Below are positions 43,868 through 52,605 of a stretch of 64,000 nt of DNA, one piece after another; the stretch's first letter is position 1; each line of letters begins with the position of its first letter. The notes beneath the pieces are model-generated. The model saw only the letters and a program-made list of their open reading frames with translations, made no database searches and was not told the DNA's origin. The translations under genes were made by a program, and so were the position numbers. The stretch is from positions 124,001-188,000 of the forward strand of contig CAXXFQ010000008.1 in the NCBI GenBank assembly GCA_963674475.2. Reading direction: 5' to 3'. This DNA is from CAXXFQ01 sp963674475. GTDB taxonomy: Bacteria; Planctomycetota; Planctomycetia; Pirellulales; Thermoguttaceae.

Positions 43868-44629
43868 GTCGATATTCGCTCGATCTTGAAGGACGCTTTA
43901 CTAATTTCCCTAGCCTATCGTCTTACTTGCCAAACCGGTCGTCTTGTTCGGCAGCGGCTCCGATGCGTAATGGGTTATTCTAACTCGCTTGTCGTATAAG
44001 TTTTTATTATAAAAAACCCAGCATAATATACCATATAAAATGTCGCCGGGACCCGATAAAGTCTCTTTAAACGTTCGGGTTGCCAACTTTTTGCGAGTTG
44101 AGCGTCCCGTAGCGAGAGGTGTATCGGTAATGAAGACTCGCACGTCACGTTGACCGTCCGTTTTGTCCGACAAACGAAGTTTGAAGGGCGACAGTATATA
44201 TAGTATGGACGGCAGGGAATCGATTGCCGAGAATCACCGAACGGCTTGTCTCGGTCGGAAAATGCGAATTCCCACATGGCTTGGCTCGCAAGGAGTCAGG
44301 CCGCAGAGTTATCAACGAGACGACTATTATAGCAGGAAAACAATGGGGTGAAATACCCCCCCACAACAGGCTGTCTGTTAGGTTGCATTGAGTAGGCAGT
44401 TGAGCTAGAATGGGGCGAATTCTTGCGAGTTTCTCCTTTTTGGGCCGTTTATCCGCCTGAAGCTGGGAGCGATTTGAGGATCGGGCCGGATTTTTTTCTT
44501 TCGCGACTGGGGGAACCCTTGCGTTGCGTCCGATAAAGAGCTAGACTGTACGTTTCTCTTAAATGGGATTAGGTAAAGAACGTTTATTCAAAGCGAAACA
44601 AACGAGATTATACAAGCGAGTGGTTGGAA
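43868..44629. promoter_or_regulatory. Divergent region between pntAA and rplM, with putative rplM promoters
   Basis: A 762-nt non-coding gap. For rplM, TTGCAT (44383) and TAGAAT (44406-44411) are 17 nt apart, and a second pair, TTGCGT (44519) and TAGACT (44542-44547), is also 17 nt apart. Either could drive the ribosomal protein genes. The pnt promoter was not identified. No RNA gene recognised. Confidence 0.4.
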
Positions 44630-45064
44630 ATGAAGACGTACATGGCCAAACCGGGCGAGGTCGATCAAAAATGGTTCCTCGTCGACGCGACCGATAAGGT
44701 GGTCGGCCGACTGGCAAGCGACATTGCGGTGATTTTGATGGGCAAGCATCGGCCGACCTACACCCCGCACGTCGATACGGGCGATTTTGTTGTCGTGATC
44801 AATGCGGAAAAAGTCTTTTTTTCCGGCAAGAAGTGGGAACAAAAGAAGTACACTTGGTACACTGGTTACCCGCGTCAACGAAGTATTTCGGCTGGCGACC
44901 GGCTTGAGAAAAAGCCGGAAATGATCCTCTCCGAAGCAGTTCGTCGGATGTTGCCGAAAAACAAGCTCGGAACCAAGATGCTTTCGAAATTGAAGATTTA
45001 TGCCGGGGACCAGCATCCCCATCAGGCCCAGAACCCCGAAGTCAGAGAAATGGGTGTCAAATAG
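44630..45064 (+). CDS. rplM: 50S ribosomal protein L13
   Basis: 144 residues, as usual for L13. MKTYMAKPGEVDQKWFLVDATDKVVGRLASDIA at the start, GKHRPTYTPHVDTGDFVVVINAEKV, and the C-terminal LPKNKLGTKMLSKLKIYAGDQHPHQAQ leave no doubt. The ATG at 44630 is preferred over a TTG at 44624. It is upstream of rpsI as in most bacteria, but with a 175-nt spacer containing hairpins. Confidence 0.97.
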   Translation: MKTYMAKPGEVDQKWFLVDATDKVVGRLASDIAVILMGKHRPTYTPHVDTGDFVVVINAEKVFFSGKKWEQKKYTWYTGYPRQRSISAGDRLEKKPEMILSEAVRRMLPKNKLGTKMLSKLKIYAGDQHPHQAQNPEVREMGVK

Positions 45065-45073
45065 GGACGCGTT

Positions 45074-45195
45074 CGCTCTCGTCGACGACCATCGTCGAAA
45101 GAGCGATCCTATTTCGTCGCCTGTAAAGAAGAAGGGTTTGGAACCCCCGTCGGACACTCGGCAATGAGCCGGAGAGGCGACTGGGGTTTGCCGTT
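45074..45195 (+). promoter_or_regulatory. Structured rplM-rpsI spacer
   Basis: Two hairpins. At 45074-45105 CGCTCT and TCGACGA pair with TCGTCGA and AGAGCG around CCA. At about 45141-45189 the ends AACCCC(C)GTCG and CGAC(T)GGGGTTT pair. Neither has a T-tract, so they may be mRNA processing or translational control structures. Confidence 0.45.
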
Positions 45196-45239
45196 TTTAG
45201 GTAGAAAAAATAACTTGAAGTCATAGGGAATTCGAAACC

Positions 45240-45659
45240 ATGTCAGAAGCCGCGGTTGCCGAACGCAAGGGAGTCGATGATTCGTTGGGAACCGGCCGTC
45301 GTAAAGCGGCGGTTGCTCGTGTCCGCATCCGTTCAGGGAACGGAACGATCACGATAAATAAACGTACAATGGAAGATTTTTTCCCGCTTCAACAGCATAA
45401 AAACGCGGTCCTCGCGCCGTTGCAAGCGACCGAGAAGCTCAGCGATGTCGACGTGATCATCCGTGTCCACGGTGGTGGCCAGACCGGTCAGGCCGACGCT
45501 TGCAAGCTGGGTATCGCCCGGGCGCTGAAGAACTTTGACAGCGAGCTTGAAGCGATCTTGCGAGACGGTAATCTCTTGACGCGAGACGCCCGTCGGGTCG
45601 AACGTAAGAAATACGGTCTTCGTGGTGCCCGTCGTGCGACGCAGTTCTCGAAGCGTTAA
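45240..45659 (+). CDS. rpsI: 30S ribosomal protein S9
   Basis: 139 residues. GTGRRKAAVARVRIRSGNGTI, VHGGGQTGQADACKLGIARAL and the C-terminal RDARRVERKKYGLRGARRATQFSKR are diagnostic. An N-terminal extension of about 14 residues (SEAAVAERKGVDDS) precedes the core. There is no Shine-Dalgarno site. Confidence 0.97.
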   Translation: MSEAAVAERKGVDDSLGTGRRKAAVARVRIRSGNGTITINKRTMEDFFPLQQHKNAVLAPLQATEKLSDVDVIIRVHGGGQTGQADACKLGIARALKNFDSELEAILRDGNLLTRDARRVERKKYGLRGARRATQFSKR

Positions 45660-45902
45660 TTTTTTCCGGCGAAGGCTCCCCCTTTCCTTTTTCACTTGCA
45701 TATGAGTGAGTAGGGCCGGATTTGAGACAATCGTTCGGCCCTCGACCGAAAGAGAGGGGAAAATCTTCTTTGAGAAGACATGCAGACGGGGGAGCATCCG
45801 CTAACCCGTTTGCTTTTTTATTTTCTTGGGAACAGCGGGAGAGTTTGGGGGCGCCCCTTATTTTTTGACCGTTTCGGTTTCTCGGTAGGAGCGTTCGTTG
45901 GT

Positions 45903-46304
45903 ATGAAAGCGACCTTGGTCCCTGGGCTTTCTGGTGAGAAAACCCATCGAGTGGTTTCGGCCAATCTGGCCAGCTACATTCGACCGGAAGCGTCGCCGGT
46001 GCTTTCGACCCCTTCGCTGCTTTTATTGATGGAATGGGCCTCGTACGTCGCGATCGAATCGCACCTCGATCCGGGAGAAGGGTCGGTCGGGTACGGCTTT
46101 GATTTTCATCATTTGGCCCCGACCCCCGTCGGCGAAACGGTGGTTGCAACCGCACGGGTGACGGAAGTCGAGGGAAACCTGGTCCATTTCGAGATGGAGG
46201 CACGAGATCGGGAAGCGGTCATCGCCCGCGGGACCCATATTCGGGCCGTCATTGATTGCGATCGGTTCAAAAAACGCCTCCAAAATCGAGGCAAAAACGT
46301 ATAA
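45903..46304 (+). CDS. Hot-dog thioesterase (FlK-like)
   Basis: A 133-residue hot-dog fold protein. TPSLLLLMEWASYVAIE after LST matches the thioesterase pattern in which Thr, Glu and a downstream His (in DFHHLAPTPVGETV) form the catalytic set of FlK, the fluoroacetyl-CoA thioesterase. VTEVEGNLVHFEMEARD is the central strand. Substrate is probably an acyl-CoA. I start at the ATG at 45903, with GGAG 12 nt upstream; the frame is open to 45780 but the extra residues are atypical. The aldolase gene follows after 94 nt on the same strand. Confidence 0.8.
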   Translation: MKATLVPGLSGEKTHRVVSANLASYIRPEASPVLSTPSLLLLMEWASYVAIESHLDPGEGSVGYGFDFHHLAPTPVGETVVATARVTEVEGNLVHFEMEARDREAVIARGTHIRAVIDCDRFKKRLQNRGKNV

Positions 46305-46398
46305 AAGGACAAATGGCAAACGAACGGATGCCGTTTTAGAAATTTTTGGCAAGGTAGGTTCAATGGCCAATCATTGGCCGGAGGAGAAAGAGTAAAAG

Positions 46399-47379
46399 AT
46401 GATCGTTACGACCAAAGATCTGTTCAAACATGCCTATGGCAAGTACGCCATTGGTGCCTACAACATCAATAACTTGGAACAGACGGTCGGTCTGTTTCGC
46501 GGAGACTTGGGCAAGTCGGGCTCGAACGACGATCCCGTCGATGCCGGCAAGAGCGCCCCGTTCATCATCCAGATTTCTCGTGGAGCCCGCGGCTACACCG
46601 ACAAGCGATTCCTTGAAGGGATGATTCGCACGGCCGAACAGGTTTTCCCCGAAGCGATCTTCGCAGTCCACCTTGACCACGGTACCGAAGAAGCCTGTTA
46701 CGACTGCATCGAAAGCGGTTTTTACAGCTCGGTCATGATCGACGCGTCGCACCACCCGCTTCAGGAAAATATCGAGATCACCAAGCGCGTCGTCGACCGG
46801 GCCCATGAAAAGGGAATCGTCGTCGAAGCCGAACTGGGTCAGCTCGGTGGGGTCGAAGAAGATATCGTCGGGAGCGTTTGCTTGACCAAGCCGGAAGAAG
46901 CGGTCGAATTCGTCGAGAAGAGCGGTTGCGATTCGTTGGCCATCGCCATCGGTACCTCGCACGGCGCGTACAAGTTCGCCGGTTCGCAAGGGCTTCACTT
47001 CGACGTTCTGGAAGATATCCAAAAGCAATTGCCTGAAAAATTCCCGCTGGTCATGCACGGTTCGTCCAGTGTGCCCAAGGAATGGGTCGAGCGGATCAAC
47101 AACGCCGGCGGTCAGTTGAAGGACGCCAGCGGAGTCGACGAAGCCCAGTACCTGCCCGCTGCCAAGTTGGGCGTCTGCAAGATCAACATCGACACTGATG
47201 GTCGTCTGGTCTGGTGTGGGACGTTCCGCGAATTCTTCCGCGATCAGCCGGGCGAATTCGATCCGCGTGGTCCCGGGAAGGTTTTCATGTCCGCTTATGC
47301 CGACTACATTGTCCATAAGAACGAGATGCTCGGTTCGGCCGGTCAACTCGAGTCGGCTCGCGAGTCGTTGGGCAAATAA
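46399..47379 (+). CDS. fba: Class II fructose-bisphosphate aldolase
   Basis: Cleaves fructose 1,6-bisphosphate in glycolysis and makes it in gluconeogenesis; zinc-dependent. It has 326 residues. AVHLDHGTEE carries the catalytic Asp and first zinc His. SVMIDASHHPLQENIEITKRVV, VEAELGQLGG, GTSHGAYKF and VMHGSSSVPKEW carry the other ligands and phosphate contacts. NIDTDGRLVW is the usual late motif. GGAGGAG lies about 14 nt before the ATG. A strong terminator follows. Confidence 0.95.
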   Translation: MIVTTKDLFKHAYGKYAIGAYNINNLEQTVGLFRGDLGKSGSNDDPVDAGKSAPFIIQISRGARGYTDKRFLEGMIRTAEQVFPEAIFAVHLDHGTEEACYDCIESGFYSSVMIDASHHPLQENIEITKRVVDRAHEKGIVVEAELGQLGGVEEDIVGSVCLTKPEEAVEFVEKSGCDSLAIAIGTSHGAYKFAGSQGLHFDVLEDIQKQLPEKFPLVMHGSSSVPKEWVERINNAGGQLKDASGVDEAQYLPAAKLGVCKINIDTDGRLVWCGTFREFFRDQPGEFDPRGPGKVFMSAYADYIVHKNEMLGSAGQLESARESLGK

Positions 47380-47455
47380 GCTCGGACGTTTCTTTCCGTC
47401 ATCGAGACAAGCGGTTTGAAGTTTGGCTCACAAGGCGGAAGGGCACAAGAAATGG

Positions 47456-47492
47456 CAAACGGGAGGTGGAACGATCCGCCTCCCGTTTTTTT
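47456..47492 (+). terminator. Intrinsic terminator after fba
   Basis: AACGGGAGG pairs with CCTCCCGTT across a 12-nt loop and is followed by seven T. Confidence 0.88.
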
Positions 47493-47519
47493 GTGGATTG
47501 AAAGTCGGCGAAGGAGCCG

Positions 47520-47612
47520 TTTGTAATACGCATTCCAATTTAAAATCACGCGCGGCTACCCGCGTGGAAATAGCGTGTTTTCACGAAGGGTAAACACGTG
47601 GCAACTCGCCAG
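47520..47612 (-). repeat. Dispersed repeat, copy A (second copy at 52841)
   Basis: CTACCCGCGTGGAAATAGCG, then TGTTTTCACGAAGGGTAAAC, is shared by eye at about 80% with the reverse complement of 52874-52928. Each copy has an AATAC/TATAC...AATT...AAA segment at one end. No coding content. Confidence 0.7.
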
Positions 47613-47668
47613 CCGGCAAACGAGAATTGGTGTAAGAAGAGCGTCTTTTTATTGCGGAACGATTTCGC

Positions 47669-48598
47669 TTACGCGGCCGCTTCGATCAGGGCGAGGATGG
47701 CGCCTCGAATCGTCTCGGGCAATCGGGGCCAGGCGTCGATGATTTGGGCCACTTCCAGATCGGACTGTTCCGGATCGATAAACGGCTCGTCTTCCGAGAT
47801 CGGTTCGAGCGGGCCGTTTTCCTCGGACTCGAATTCCGCAGGCTCGGAAACCGCTTCCGCTTCGACAATTTCGTCACGCGATGTCTCTAGCGAGTCGTTG
47901 CCTATTCTGGCCGCTTCGGATTTTTCCGCTTCCTCGGCGGACGGGCCGTTTGCTAACGTTTCTTCGGCAGGCGTCGACACGGGCGTTTCAACGGGTGCGA
48001 ATAGATCGGAATCCTGCTCCAGGCTCAGTCCGCAATCGAACGATGAGGTCGCGGCCGAGGGCATGCCGATGTTCGGGACCTGCGGTTTCTGTCTCGGTCG
48101 TAAGGAAGGTCGACGTACAAACGGCGGCAGCTGTGCTTCGGCGTTGGTTCCTTCGCCGAGCCCAAGGGTGAGATTGATCGTCGGCTCCGATGTTTTTTGG
48201 GCGGGAGCCGAGGATTCGATCTCTTCGAAAAAGATGCTTTGACTCGCTTGATGGAGCGTCGGAAGGCTGCCGGCCGTTTTGGGCAATCCGACACGAGCGC
48301 AAGGATATTTGCTTTGGGAATGGATGCGATCGGAAGGGCCGGGCTCGGATTGGGCCGGTGAACCGGCCGTAGCGCAAATTTCCTCTTCCGGTTTTCCGTC
48401 GGTTGTGCCGATGGGAGTCACCCCTTCGCCGGAAACCACTCGCCATTTTCTCGAACCGATTGCTTTCGGATCGATCGAACGGCTCGACGGCGGGACGTCG
48501 GTTTGATTCCGATCGTCGAGGTCGAGTTTTCGCTGGTTGAAAGACACGCTCATGGCCTCATCCTTGTCAAGCCGCACCTCGCTATCGGTCCCTCTCAT
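47669..48598 (-). CDS. Unknown protein with the planctomycete C-terminal AWPRLPETIRGAILAL motif
   Basis: A 309-residue acidic, low-complexity protein without signal peptide. The first 100 residues are Ser/Pro/Asp-rich. A Glu/Ala-rich segment (about 190-275) leads to a C-terminal helix, DLEVAQIIDAWPRLPETIRGAILALIEAA. That ending recalls a short conserved tail (VVEAWPxLPExxRxxILAxV) seen at the ends of many planctomycete proteins, often next to recombinases. The start is uncertain: 48598 has AGGGG upstream, 48553 also has a purine-rich site, and the frame is open to 48646. Function unknown. Confidence 0.6.
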   Translation of the reverse strand: MRGTDSEVRLDKDEAMSVSFNQRKLDLDDRNQTDVPPSSRSIDPKAIGSRKWRVVSGEGVTPIGTTDGKPEEEICATAGSPAQSEPGPSDRIHSQSKYPCARVGLPKTAGSLPTLHQASQSIFFEEIESSAPAQKTSEPTINLTLGLGEGTNAEAQLPPFVRRPSLRPRQKPQVPNIGMPSAATSSFDCGLSLEQDSDLFAPVETPVSTPAEETLANGPSAEEAEKSEAARIGNDSLETSRDEIVEAEAVSEPAEFESEENGPLEPISEDEPFIDPEQSDLEVAQIIDAWPRLPETIRGAILALIEAAA

Positions 48599-48954
48599 CG
48601 CATAAGCCCCTGAAGATGGAGTCAAAAGGACCTGTCCCCTTTTCAAAATTGCTTCCCGCTTGGAGAACTTCAGCTTCGTTTTTCGATGGGGGAACCCACA
48701 CTAAAAAATTGCAATGGCGGTGCGGACCGCTGAGCTTTTTTTGAAAGCCAAACAAGGGATTTTTCAATCCCTTCGGCCAAAGCGAAAAACCAATTTTGGC
48801 TTACGTTAAAGGATTGGACGGCGAGCGTCGCGGAGCGTCCCTTTTCTTTTAGGACGCGCGAGCGAAAGGCTCGGCCCGATTTCCCTCACGCCTTTGTCGA
48901 TGGCAATCGTTTCGACCAAGGCGTTTTGACAAAATGTCCGAAAAAGGATCGCTT
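48599..48954. other. Intergenic region with small hairpins
   Basis: A 356-nt gap. AAGGGATTTTTCAATCCCTT at 48754-48773 is a perfect 8-bp hairpin. A CCCCTTTTCAAAATTGCTTC segment near 48636 recalls part of module c of the composite repeat. No gene seen. Confidence 0.4.
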
Positions 48955-49287
48955 TTAAGCGGCTTCGGACGATGTTTTGACCTCGGACCAGGACCGCTTG
49001 TATTGAAGCGCTTCCAGCAATTCGTTGAGCGTCAACGTCTTGTTTTCCAGCTCCAGCGGAATTTCCATGCCCGGATCGCACACCAGATCGACGGTTCCAT
49101 CTTCTCCGATCAGGTCGTCGAACTGACGGAGCAAACCGTCTTGAACGCCTTGACGAACGAGGTGACCGCGGGTTGCCGCGATTTCACCGGCCCGTTCCCC
49201 CAGACTGCTGGCCGCTCGTTTGGCCAGGGCGGGAAGGTATTCGCTGGGGATTTCGACCATCGTCGGAACGTAAACTTTGACTTGCAT
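48955..49287 (-). CDS. Small conserved-looking protein of unknown function
   Basis: A 110-residue soluble protein. It begins MQVKVYVPTMVEIPSEYLPALAKRA, has a helical middle (ATRGHLVRQGVQDGLLRQFDDLIG), an acidic turn and an amphipathic end (LTLNELLEALQYKRSW). GGGAG lies 7-10 nt before the two adjacent ATGs. Codon use matches the neighbours. No known motif. It is 356 nt upstream of, and on the same strand as, the unknown gene at 47669. Confidence 0.55.
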   Translation of the reverse strand: MQVKVYVPTMVEIPSEYLPALAKRAASSLGERAGEIAATRGHLVRQGVQDGLLRQFDDLIGEDGTVDLVCDPGMEIPLELENKTLTLNELLEALQYKRSWSEVKTSSEAA

Positions 49288-50066
49288 CATCTCGCTCCCA
49301 ATAAGTATGTTTTTTCAGCCGTTTTCGGGCGGGAATACCGTGAAGCTCAAAACCGTTGAGGGGTCTCGAGCGGTTTCCGATGGTCCAATGGCCTAAAACC
49401 GTTGGGCCAGGGGAAAGCGGTTTAAACTTCCCGATTCGAAATCGGACTTTCCTCCTTGCGAGTGTCCGGAAAAGGTTTTTTTCTGGATCAAATCGGACAC
49501 AAACGCACGCATATTGCGATATCGGCAGTCCGGATGGACGGGTCGCAACGTTTCTTGGGCTTTTCTTGATTATTACACTCTTTCGCGGGGTGTTGATTGT
49601 ACGAGTTTCAACCGTGACGGATTTCTGCCTTGTCCGCGGGCATTTTCCAAAAGGTAGTAACCAAGTACGTCTGGGAGGGGGATTTCCTGCAGGGCGTGTG
49701 GGCAATTTCAAGGAGGATTTAACAGCCGCTTTAGTTAGCTGGAAAATTGCCGCAATTGACGAGGTTGAAAAAGGCCCGGATGGCTTTTTTTGACAGGCTG
49801 CCAAGCCGCACGAGAGATGAGACATCGTCGTGGAGAACGCGCTACATGCGCAGGGGGAGCCTCTTACGTTTAGGCTCCCGTTCAGCAAACGTATTGCTCG
49901 ACGGTAGGGACAGAACTCTCCCCCCGTCGGTCCGGAAGTGATACGCGATTAAAAAGGAAGTTTACTTTTTCCCGAGGGTCGTGTTCCTGAGGGATGTGTT
50001 TCCCTATGGATGCAGAAAAGCCGCTTCACTAGAGCAAAAAGAACGCTTAAAATCTGACCCGGCGAG
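49288..50066. other. Long intergenic region with a repeat copy
   Basis: A 779-nt stretch. It holds the inverted palindromic repeat at 49744-49806 and a GGGAGCC...GGCTCCC hairpin at 49855-49879. Open frames on both strands have no coding features. Confidence 0.45.
49744..49806 (-). repeat. Palindromic repeat, copy 2
   Basis: Inverted relative to the copy at 3411-3468. It contains CGCAATTGACGAGGTTGAAA, then AAGGCCCGGATGGCTTTTTT and GACAGGCTG. The stem has one more T than copy 1. Confidence 0.7.
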
Positions 50067-50438
50067 CTACCCAAGCGTCGCTTCGAGCTTGGGTCCTTCG
50101 GAAAGCTGGAATTTTTGGAAACGTTCGCCGGTCGCTTCGTAGAACAAGACCTGATTTCGTTCGTTTTCCCAGATGGCCGTAAAGCGAACCGCACGAGGGC
50201 CGTGGAGACAAAAATAGATACCACAAGGCTTTCCGTCCCGCTTCAAGATCCGTTCGGACATCTGAAAGGCGCCCAGCTGGAGCTGATAATGATCGCAAAA
50301 AAATCGGTTTACAAACCGGCGAAGACCATCCACACTGGAGAAATAGAGGGATTGCGTAACCATATAGAAAGAGAGCTCCGTCTCGATATCTTGGGCGCTC
50401 AGGCTAATAGGAGGGGGGGTAAATTCCCCAAGCCGCAC
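50067..50438 (-). CDS. Conserved planctomycete protein of unknown function
   Basis: A 123-residue soluble protein: VRLGEFTPPPISLSAQDIET, YMVTQSLYFSSVDGLRRFVN, LQLGAFQMSERILKRDGKPC, GIYFCLHGPRAVRFTAIWE and VLFYEATGERFQKFQL. I believe near-identical proteins occur in other Pirellulales, which with the even composition supports a real gene. The start is a GTG at 50438 (or TTG at 50441); no good ribosome-binding site is seen and the first ATG would cut off 25 residues that look conserved. Function unknown. Confidence 0.7.
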   Translation of the reverse strand: MRLGEFTPPPISLSAQDIETELSFYMVTQSLYFSSVDGLRRFVNRFFCDHYQLQLGAFQMSERILKRDGKPCGIYFCLHGPRAVRFTAIWENERNQVLFYEATGERFQKFQLSEGPKLEATLG

Positions 50439-50962
50439 CAAAAACGGGAAATCTAGGCCGTTTTTGCTCAGAAGCGAAAAGGGCTTTCAAAAGCGAAAGC
50501 GGTCTAGAACGAGTGTCAACAGTGAACACTATCGGCAATGGAGCGGTGATGGCTTTTGCCAGATTTTTAAGGGAATGTCCTAATTGACCCATTTTGCCCA
50601 TAACGACAATCTGAATTGGCCTTTACAGAACGGTGCATTTCGAGCAGAATGACCGGTGTGGGGTTTGAGACGGTCGGATCTCCTGAGGACTAATTAAGTC
50701 CTGAGAAATAGGAGAGATGCCGGAGGCCCCCATTTGAAACTATTTTTGCACCGAGAGGGATGGTATCGGCCGCCTTCTCGGATTACTTTTGCGCGAAGTG
50801 CGTGATCCGATCCCGTCGGGAAGGGTCTCGCACCAATTTTTGCGCCCTTCCATTTTTTCTGTCGGAAATGATTCGCAACGCTTTCTCCGAGAAAAAAGGA
50901 TGGAAAGTCACCATTTACTCAAAAAAGACAACGCTTTTTTACCCATGGGAGGGTTTGCTACC
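50439..50962. promoter_or_regulatory. Divergent region upstream of greA
   Basis: A 524-nt gap. At 50679-50715 two nested stems (TCTCCT...AGGAGA around AGGACT...AGTCCT) form a compact structure that would be in the greA leader. No gene recognised; an upstream extension of the greA frame to 50789 has no start signal. Confidence 0.4.
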
Positions 50963-51454
50963 ATGTCGTTTGATCCGATCCCGATGACTCGGACAGGGTA
51001 CAATAAATTACGCGAAGAGCTCAATCGCCTCGAAAACGAAGAGATGCCGGAAATCGAAAAGAGGATCGGCGAGGCGCGTGCCGAGGGCGACCTGCGCGAA
51101 AATGCCGAATATCACGGTGCTCGCGAGAGTCAGGGGATGCTCCAAGCGAAAATCAACCTGCTTCGAGATAAGTTAAATCGGGCCAGTATCATTGAGCCGG
51201 GTACCCTTCCCAAAGATGAGGTCGGCTTTGGAATGACCGTCGTCCTAAGAGATCTGGATCTCGACGACGAGGAAGAATACACCCTGGTTGGCGCCGGGGA
51301 AGAGGACTATATTTCAGGGAAAATTCTCGTTTCCAGTCCGTTCGCGCAAGCACTCAACGGTAAGAAAAAAGGGGAAAAGGTTGCGATTCCCACACCCAAG
51401 GGAGAATTGAATTACGAGATTCTCGAAATTCGTCCCGCGGACGAAGAGGCATAA
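50963..51454 (+). CDS. greA: Transcription elongation factor GreA
   Basis: Rescues backtracked RNA polymerase by stimulating transcript cleavage. It has 163 residues. The N-terminal coiled coil has MTRTGYNKLREELNRLENEE and, at its tip, the acidic ARAEGDLRENAEYHGARE motif with the catalytic Asp and Glu. The C-terminal FKBP-like domain has VLRDLDLDDEEEYTLVGAGE, ISVSSPFAQAL-like and GKKKGEKVAIPTPKGELNYEI. The ATG at 50963 has GGAGG 10 nt upstream; a second ATG (MTRTGY) is 21 nt further. A terminator follows. Confidence 0.95.
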   Translation: MSFDPIPMTRTGYNKLREELNRLENEEMPEIEKRIGEARAEGDLRENAEYHGARESQGMLQAKINLLRDKLNRASIIEPGTLPKDEVGFGMTVVLRDLDLDDEEEYTLVGAGEEDYISGKILVSSPFAQALNGKKKGEKVAIPTPKGELNYEILEIRPADEEA

Positions 51455-51489
51455 CGTCGAGCAACCCGTTTTGCCGTCAAGATAAAAAT

Positions 51490-51547
51490 TCCCGGTCGGT
51501 CCGAGTCGAGCATTCTCTCGCTTTAGGGCCGGGCCGGTTTTTTTATG
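51490..51547 (+). terminator. Intrinsic terminator after greA
   Basis: CCCGGTCGGTCC pairs with GGGCCGGGCCGG (with G-T pairs) across a 28-nt loop and is followed by seven T. Confidence 0.6.
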
Positions 51548-51761
51548 CGCGGGTGGAAAATTGGGGACGCACGTTCTTTCTTGCAGGGTTCTTCGTATAC
51601 TGCTCAATATGTGTATACGGCCGAAAATGTTTAATGCGATAATCCTTCTTAATATACCACTTTTTTCTGTTCTTCCAGGATTGTTTCGCCCGATGTATCT
51701 TGTGTTGTTTCTCTGTTTTATTGACTGAGGTCTCCTTGCCCTCGAAAAAATGAGGATAATC

Positions 51762-52199
51762 ATGCAGATGCAAACCCGACGGTTCGGACGTATCGATTTC
51801 GACGAAGATGATCTGATTCGGTTTCCCGAAGGGTTGCTCGGTCTTGAAGAATGTCGTCGTTGGATTTTGCTTTCGGATCACGAGACAGTCGATTGTGCCT
51901 GGCTGCAGTGCTTGGATCGTCCGGAGGTCGCTTTGACCGTGGTCAGTCCGAAGCGTTACTTGCCAGACTATCAGTTCCGACTGAGTCGACAGCAACTTTG
52001 CCAGTGGGATGATATGGCCGAAAGCTTGGAAGTTTTGTTGATTGTGGGACAGCAGAGCGGTGACTGGACGGTCAACTTGAAAGCGCCTCTTTTGATACAT
52101 CCGACCGAAGGAATTGGGCGACAGGCCATCCTTCAAGAGGATCTGCCGATTCGTTACGCCTTGAAATTGACCATGCTGCCGAAAAAACGGTCTGCCTAA
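51762..52199 (+). CDS. fliW: Flagellar assembly factor FliW
   Basis: Protein antagonist of CsrA and chaperone of flagellin. It has 145 residues. MQTRRFGRIDFDEDDLIRFPEGLLGLEECRRW, the VVSPKRYLPDYQF strand and NLKAPLLIHPTEGIGRQAIL are typical FliW. GAGG lies 8 nt before the ATG at 51762; a frame from 51750 adds four residues. The csrA gene follows 406 nt later on the same strand, a wider spacing than usual. No flagellin or hook gene is in the window. Confidence 0.92.
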   Translation: MQMQTRRFGRIDFDEDDLIRFPEGLLGLEECRRWILLSDHETVDCAWLQCLDRPEVALTVVSPKRYLPDYQFRLSRQQLCQWDDMAESLEVLLIVGQQSGDWTVNLKAPLLIHPTEGIGRQAILQEDLPIRYALKLTMLPKKRSA

Positions 52200-52605
52200 G
52201 GGCGATGGTTTTTCGCGTGGTTTCAACTTTGGCGTAGGGCCCGTTCCTTGGTGATTACGGGAAAGTGGAAAAATCCAAAGCGATTCATTCGCTGCCCTTT
52301 GTGGCGATATTGGATTTTGCCCCGTGGGTGACTGAGACGTTACCCCCTTTATGGAAGCGTGCCAGAAGACAAAAACAGAAAACGAGCGGGTACTTGAAGC
52401 GGCTTGAGTACCGGAATTGTTGTTTGGGAAAGGAATCCCTCTCCCCTTGGGCATACGGGGTGTCCCCCCGTTCCAAATCAAGGTCGGTCGTTGACCGGCC
52501 TGATCGTCAAGCTGGGAAAATAATCTTGTTCGGGGCGAGTTTTAACTTGCGGACCACTCGCTTCGAGCAGGCGAAACCATGGATAGGAAATAATAGGAGC
52601 AATCG
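52200..52605. other. fliW-csrA spacer, no gene seen
   Basis: A 406-nt stretch with no convincing frame; an open frame overlapping csrA from 52265 is out of frame with it and lacks a start site. No strong terminator hairpin was found, so the two genes may still be co-transcribed. Confidence 0.4.

Noticed and set aside
46360..47346. 328-codon frame opposite fba
   Set aside because: Antisense shadow; aldolase motifs are on the plus strand.
48806..49081. 91-codon minus-strand frame
   Set aside because: Overlaps the better-supported 110-residue gene in another frame and lacks a start site.
51543..52481. 312-codon minus-strand frame across fliW
   Set aside because: Covers intergenic DNA and the FliW gene on the opposite strand; low-complexity and no ribosome-binding site.
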